From Saprospiraceae bacterium (GTDB taxonomy: Bacteria > Bacteroidota > Bacteroidia > Chitinophagales > Saprospiraceae): DNA of 36,549 bases. The DNA is taken from NCBI GenBank assembly GCA_020437105.1, contig JAGQWR010000125.1, positions 1 through 36,549 on the forward strand. Reading direction: 5' to 3'. The notes below the pieces were generated by a model that saw only the letters and a program-made list of their open reading frames with translations, was not told the origin of the DNA and ran no database searches. The translations under genes were made by a program, and so were the position numbers. Numbering within the stretch: the first letter of the stretch is position 1; each line of letters begins with the position of its first letter. Below, piece by piece: positions 34,113 through 36,549 of this stretch.

Positions 34113-34172
34113 CCGGATCGTGCTTGCAATCGATCGGACAGAGCTTGCAGGCATCGGACAGAGATTGTATTT
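34113..34172 (+). promoter_or_regulatory. Direct repeats, about 20 bp apart, upstream of the CBM9-like gene
   Basis: ATCGGACAGAGCTTG (34133-34147) and ATCGGACAGAGATTG (34153-34167) start 20 bp apart. GCTTGCA occurs at 34122 and 34143, so a third degenerate unit precedes them, and ATCGGACA occurs once more at 34091. Two-helical-turn spacing of direct repeats is the usual geometry of AraC-family sites, and an AraC-output HTCS is encoded 1 kb away. The second repeat overlaps a -33-like TTG with TATTTTG (34168-34174) 20 bases later, so binding here would affect the promoter. Confidence 0.6.
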
Positions 34173-34184
34173 TGGAAATAAATC

Positions 34185-35276
34185 TTGAATTTGAAATCAA
34201 AAAAAACCTTGTTATCCCTGCTTTTTTGCCTATTTTTTGGACAAGTTGCCCTGGTTGCACAACTCAACTATCCCATCCCCCACCCAGAGGGATATGTTTG
34301 TTATAAAGCTAATAGTCCGATTCTGATTGATGGCAAAATGGATGAATCCGATTGGTCCCAAGCTGTATGGACTGCTGATTTTGTCGATATAGAAGGCAGT
34401 AAAAAGCCCGTGCCCTACCAAAAGACCCGTGTAAAAATGCTGTGGGATAGCAACTACTTTTATTTCGCAGCAGAATTAGAGGAACCACATCTCTGGGCAA
34501 CATTAACACAGCGGGACACCGTCATTTTCTACGATAAAGACATGGAGATTTTTATCGACCCGGACGGGGACAGCCATGGCTATTATGAGTTGGAAATGAA
34601 CGCCCTGAACACTGTTTGGGATTTGCTCTTACCTAAACCTTATCGGGAAGGCGGGCCGGCTATTGACCACTGGGATATTAATGGCCTGCAATCTGCCGTC
34701 GCATTATTTGGTACCCTGAATGATCCCACCGACACGGATGAAAAGTGGACAGTTGAGGTCGCCATCCCCTGGAATGTACTGGAGGAATATGCCCCACATA
34801 ATGGTCCGCCAAATAACGGAGAACAATGGCGCGTATCCTATTCCCGGGTGCATTATGATCTCGATATCGTAGATGGTAAATACCAAAAACGCAAAGACCC
34901 AAGTGGCCAACCCCTTCCGGAATACAACTGGACCTGGTCACCCCAATGGGTCATCAATATGCACCGCCCGGAGACCTGGGGTTATGTTCAATTTGCGGAA
35001 GAAGCTGTTGGCTCGGGGGCTGTTGACTTTAAAAAAGACCTGGATTTTGATCTGAAAATGGCGCTGTACGAAGTCTATTTTGCTCAAAAAATCTATCTGG
35101 AATCACATGGTTCCTTTGCACCTCGTCTCCTGGATCTGCCTTTATCAGAATACAATTTAGCACACTTCCTGAAAGTGATGGATCTGGAAGCTATTAGCAC
35201 TAAGTTTATTTTAAGCGCACAGGGATGTACCACGATTCTTCAAATAGATGAACAAGGCGTACTCCAACATAAATAA
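34185..35276 (+). CDS. Secreted CBM9-like (DOMON-type) protein
   Basis: A 363-residue protein with a signal peptide (SLLFCLFFGQVALVAQ). The N-terminal domain (about 38-275) is the carbohydrate-binding family 9-like fold: 'ILIDGKMDESDW' (46-57), 'VKMLWDSNYFYFAAELEEP', 'DKDMEIFIDPDGDSHGYYELEMNALNTVWDLL' and 'WRVSYSRVHY', with the aromatic Trp residues that bind sugars. The last 80 residues are unrecognised. The start is TTG 34185 or TTG 34191; there is no ATG. It is followed 20 bp later by a GHL10-type lipoprotein and both probably form an operon under the direct repeats at 34113-34172. Confidence 0.85.
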   Translation: MNLKSKKTLLSLLFCLFFGQVALVAQLNYPIPHPEGYVCYKANSPILIDGKMDESDWSQAVWTADFVDIEGSKKPVPYQKTRVKMLWDSNYFYFAAELEEPHLWATLTQRDTVIFYDKDMEIFIDPDGDSHGYYELEMNALNTVWDLLLPKPYREGGPAIDHWDINGLQSAVALFGTLNDPTDTDEKWTVEVAIPWNVLEEYAPHNGPPNNGEQWRVSYSRVHYDLDIVDGKYQKRKDPSGQPLPEYNWTWSPQWVINMHRPETWGYVQFAEEAVGSGAVDFKKDLDFDLKMALYEVYFAQKIYLESHGSFAPRLLDLPLSEYNLAHFLKVMDLEAISTKFILSAQGCTTILQIDEQGVLQHK

Positions 35277-35296
35277 GGTTTATTCTAAAATTAAGT

Positions 35297-36409
35297 ATGA
35301 AATTAATAGCACACCTCAGCCTGTTTTCACTCCTGTTTTTGGTGCCAGCCTGCCAGCCCGCAATAGAAGAAAGCAGCCCCCCAGTGGAGACCAAACAGGA
35401 TACCTTCAAATCCAAAACAGCAGTTGATCGTCCGCATATCTGGTGCTGGGACACCTATTCTGAAGAAAAGGATTATGATGCCATGCTGCAGAAAATGGTG
35501 GCTCATGGTATGACCGGACTTCTATTAAATGCCAGCGTGGAAGGATACAAAAAAGTGGTTCCACTGGCAGAAAAACATGGAATCGAACTTCATGCCTGGC
35601 TCTGGATATTAAATAACCATAAGATCGCCGATCAACATCCTGAATGGCTCAGCGTAAACAGAGCAGGCTATTCTCTGGCGGAGAAAAAAGCCTATGTTGA
35701 TTATTACAAATTTCTCTGTCCGGCAATTCCGGAAGTCCGGGAGGCTATTTATTCCCAGGTAGAAGAAATATTATCCATTGAAGGAGTGCACGGGATTAGT
35801 TGCGATTATACCCGCTACGTAGATGTGATCCTTCCGGAGAATCTACAACCCAATTACGGCATCGTTCAGGATAAAGAATATCCGGAATGGGATTACGGCT
35901 ACCATCCTTTTATGATCGAAAAATTTATGGCTGAATATGGCTATGATCCCAGAAATCAGGTCGAACCAGCTTTTGATATAAACTGGAGTACATTCAGATA
36001 CAAACAGGTAAACGAAATTGTCAATGAATTAGCCAATAGAGCACATGCACTTGGCAAGGAAATTAGTGCATCCCCCTTCCCTTCTCCTACTGTCGCCCGG
36101 AGAATCTGCAAACAAGACTGGGGGAACTGGGACCTCGACTTTGTGTTCCCGATGGTCTATTATGGATTTTATGGCGGTACTGATAAAAAATGGATCGGCG
36201 ATTGTATCCGGGAAGGAAAAACTGCCATGGCCCACCAGGAAGCAGAAATATACGCCGGCTTTTTTGTACCGGATCACCTCAATGACAGCATTCCCTTAAA
36301 TACAGCCTTCAATATCGCCATCGAAAATGGAGCCTCCGGAATTTCTGTTTATGATTTTAATGCCATCACTGATGCACAATGGGAATTAATAAAAATGTTG
36401 AATTTTTAA
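35297..36409 (+). CDS. GHL10-type glycoside-hydrolase-like lipoprotein
   Basis: A 370-residue lipoprotein (LVPAC, Cys19). The catalytic core is a TIM barrel of the glycosyl-hydrolase-like 10/DUF187 type: 'HGIELHAWLWILN' for strand 3, 'VHGISCDYTRYVD' for strand 4, the DYxRY motif that in these families holds the acidic catalytic residue, 'FRYKQVNEIVNELA' helix, and 'DLDFVFPMVYYGFYGG' for strand 7. It probably acts on a polysaccharide at the outer membrane. It forms an operon with the CBM9-like gene. A period-8 repeat array begins shortly after the stop. Confidence 0.82.
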   Translation: MKLIAHLSLFSLLFLVPACQPAIEESSPPVETKQDTFKSKTAVDRPHIWCWDTYSEEKDYDAMLQKMVAHGMTGLLLNASVEGYKKVVPLAEKHGIELHAWLWILNNHKIADQHPEWLSVNRAGYSLAEKKAYVDYYKFLCPAIPEVREAIYSQVEEILSIEGVHGISCDYTRYVDVILPENLQPNYGIVQDKEYPEWDYGYHPFMIEKFMAEYGYDPRNQVEPAFDINWSTFRYKQVNEIVNELANRAHALGKEISASPFPSPTVARRICKQDWGNWDLDFVFPMVYYGFYGGTDKKWIGDCIREGKTAMAHQEAEIYAGFFVPDHLNDSIPLNTAFNIAIENGASGISVYDFNAITDAQWELIKMLNF

Positions 36410-36549
36410 TGCTGAATTTTGAATTCGATACTAACCCAATAGATAATTTTTAAGTCTTAATTTTTAATTTTTATTGAGATCACTAACCCACTAACCCACA
36501 GAATCACAGAACCACAGGACCACAGGACCACAGGACCACAGAACCACAG
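36410..36549. repeat. Composite repeat with period-8 CACnnnnn array, right end
   Basis: GAATTTTGAATTCGATACTAACCCA and TTTTTAAGTCTTAATTTTTAATTTTT (36411-36475, in two blocks) recall the modules at 2301-2467. From 36481 the sequence reads in perfect 8-base phase to the window edge: CACTAACC twice, CACAGAAT, CACAGAAC, CACAGGAC three times, CACAGAAC, then CACAG. The array continues past the end of the window. Confidence 0.85.

Noticed and set aside
36481..36549. CRISPR array
   Set aside because: The units are 8 bases with no conserved repeat and spacer structure, and there are no cas genes in the window.

Overview
This window looks like chromosomal DNA of a Bacteroidota bacterium, most likely a marine or environmental Saprospiria-like lineage. 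The reasons are secreted proteins with type IX secretion (T9SS) sorting domains of both A and B type, a one-piece hybrid two-component regulator with a periplasmic propeller and an AraC output domain, Bacteroidota promoters (TTG, about 20 bases, TAnnTTTG), almost no Shine-Dalgarno sequences, and L-type lectin, CUB-like and SprB-like surface modules. I saw no rRNA, tRNA, CRISPR array or intact insertion sequence.

Layout. 1-2300: a small lipoprotein that reads through a dispersed repeat, a TfoX N-domain protein, and a TetR repressor followed by its likely target, a short-chain dehydrogenase, with matching palindromic operators. 2300-3370: intergenic repeats (a phase-locked octamer array and a TAGACC/hairpin array) around a minus-strand Nudix-like gene. 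3370-6750: a Dna2-like nuclease-helicase fusion. 6740-8463: a minus-strand operon of methyltransferase, RidA and QueE. 8576-9586: a Smr-domain protein. 9602-15141: a minus-strand five-gene operon (GH32-like lipoprotein lacking catalytic motifs, PLP deaminase/aldolase, GT87-like membrane glycosyltransferase, FAD sugar-lactone oxidase, DUF2306 membrane protein). 15300-16200: a GIY-YIG-like protein and a periplasmic thioredoxin. 16250-21890: two large T9SS cargo proteins. 21893-22471: PhnA.

22480-26560 looks like an accessory island. It is visibly more A+T-rich than its surroundings, holds clustered hairpins, has two small unknown membrane or secreted proteins, and carries a solitary 736-residue AAA+/STAND-type ATPase. 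That gene is bracketed by near-identical inverted copies of a 30-bp repeat, a third copy of which lies at the left end of the window. It is the best candidate here for an uncharacterised system.

26641-36409: a TauE/SafE exporter, a secreted M20 amidohydrolase, a hybrid two-component regulator, a secreted two-domain protein, and an apparent operon of a CBM9-like secreted protein and a GHL10-type lipoprotein hydrolase. The hybrid regulator sits next to the secreted carbohydrate genes, and 20-bp-spaced direct repeats lie before the CBM9-like gene. This suggests a small carbohydrate-response locus without SusC/SusD. The window ends inside a second octamer array.
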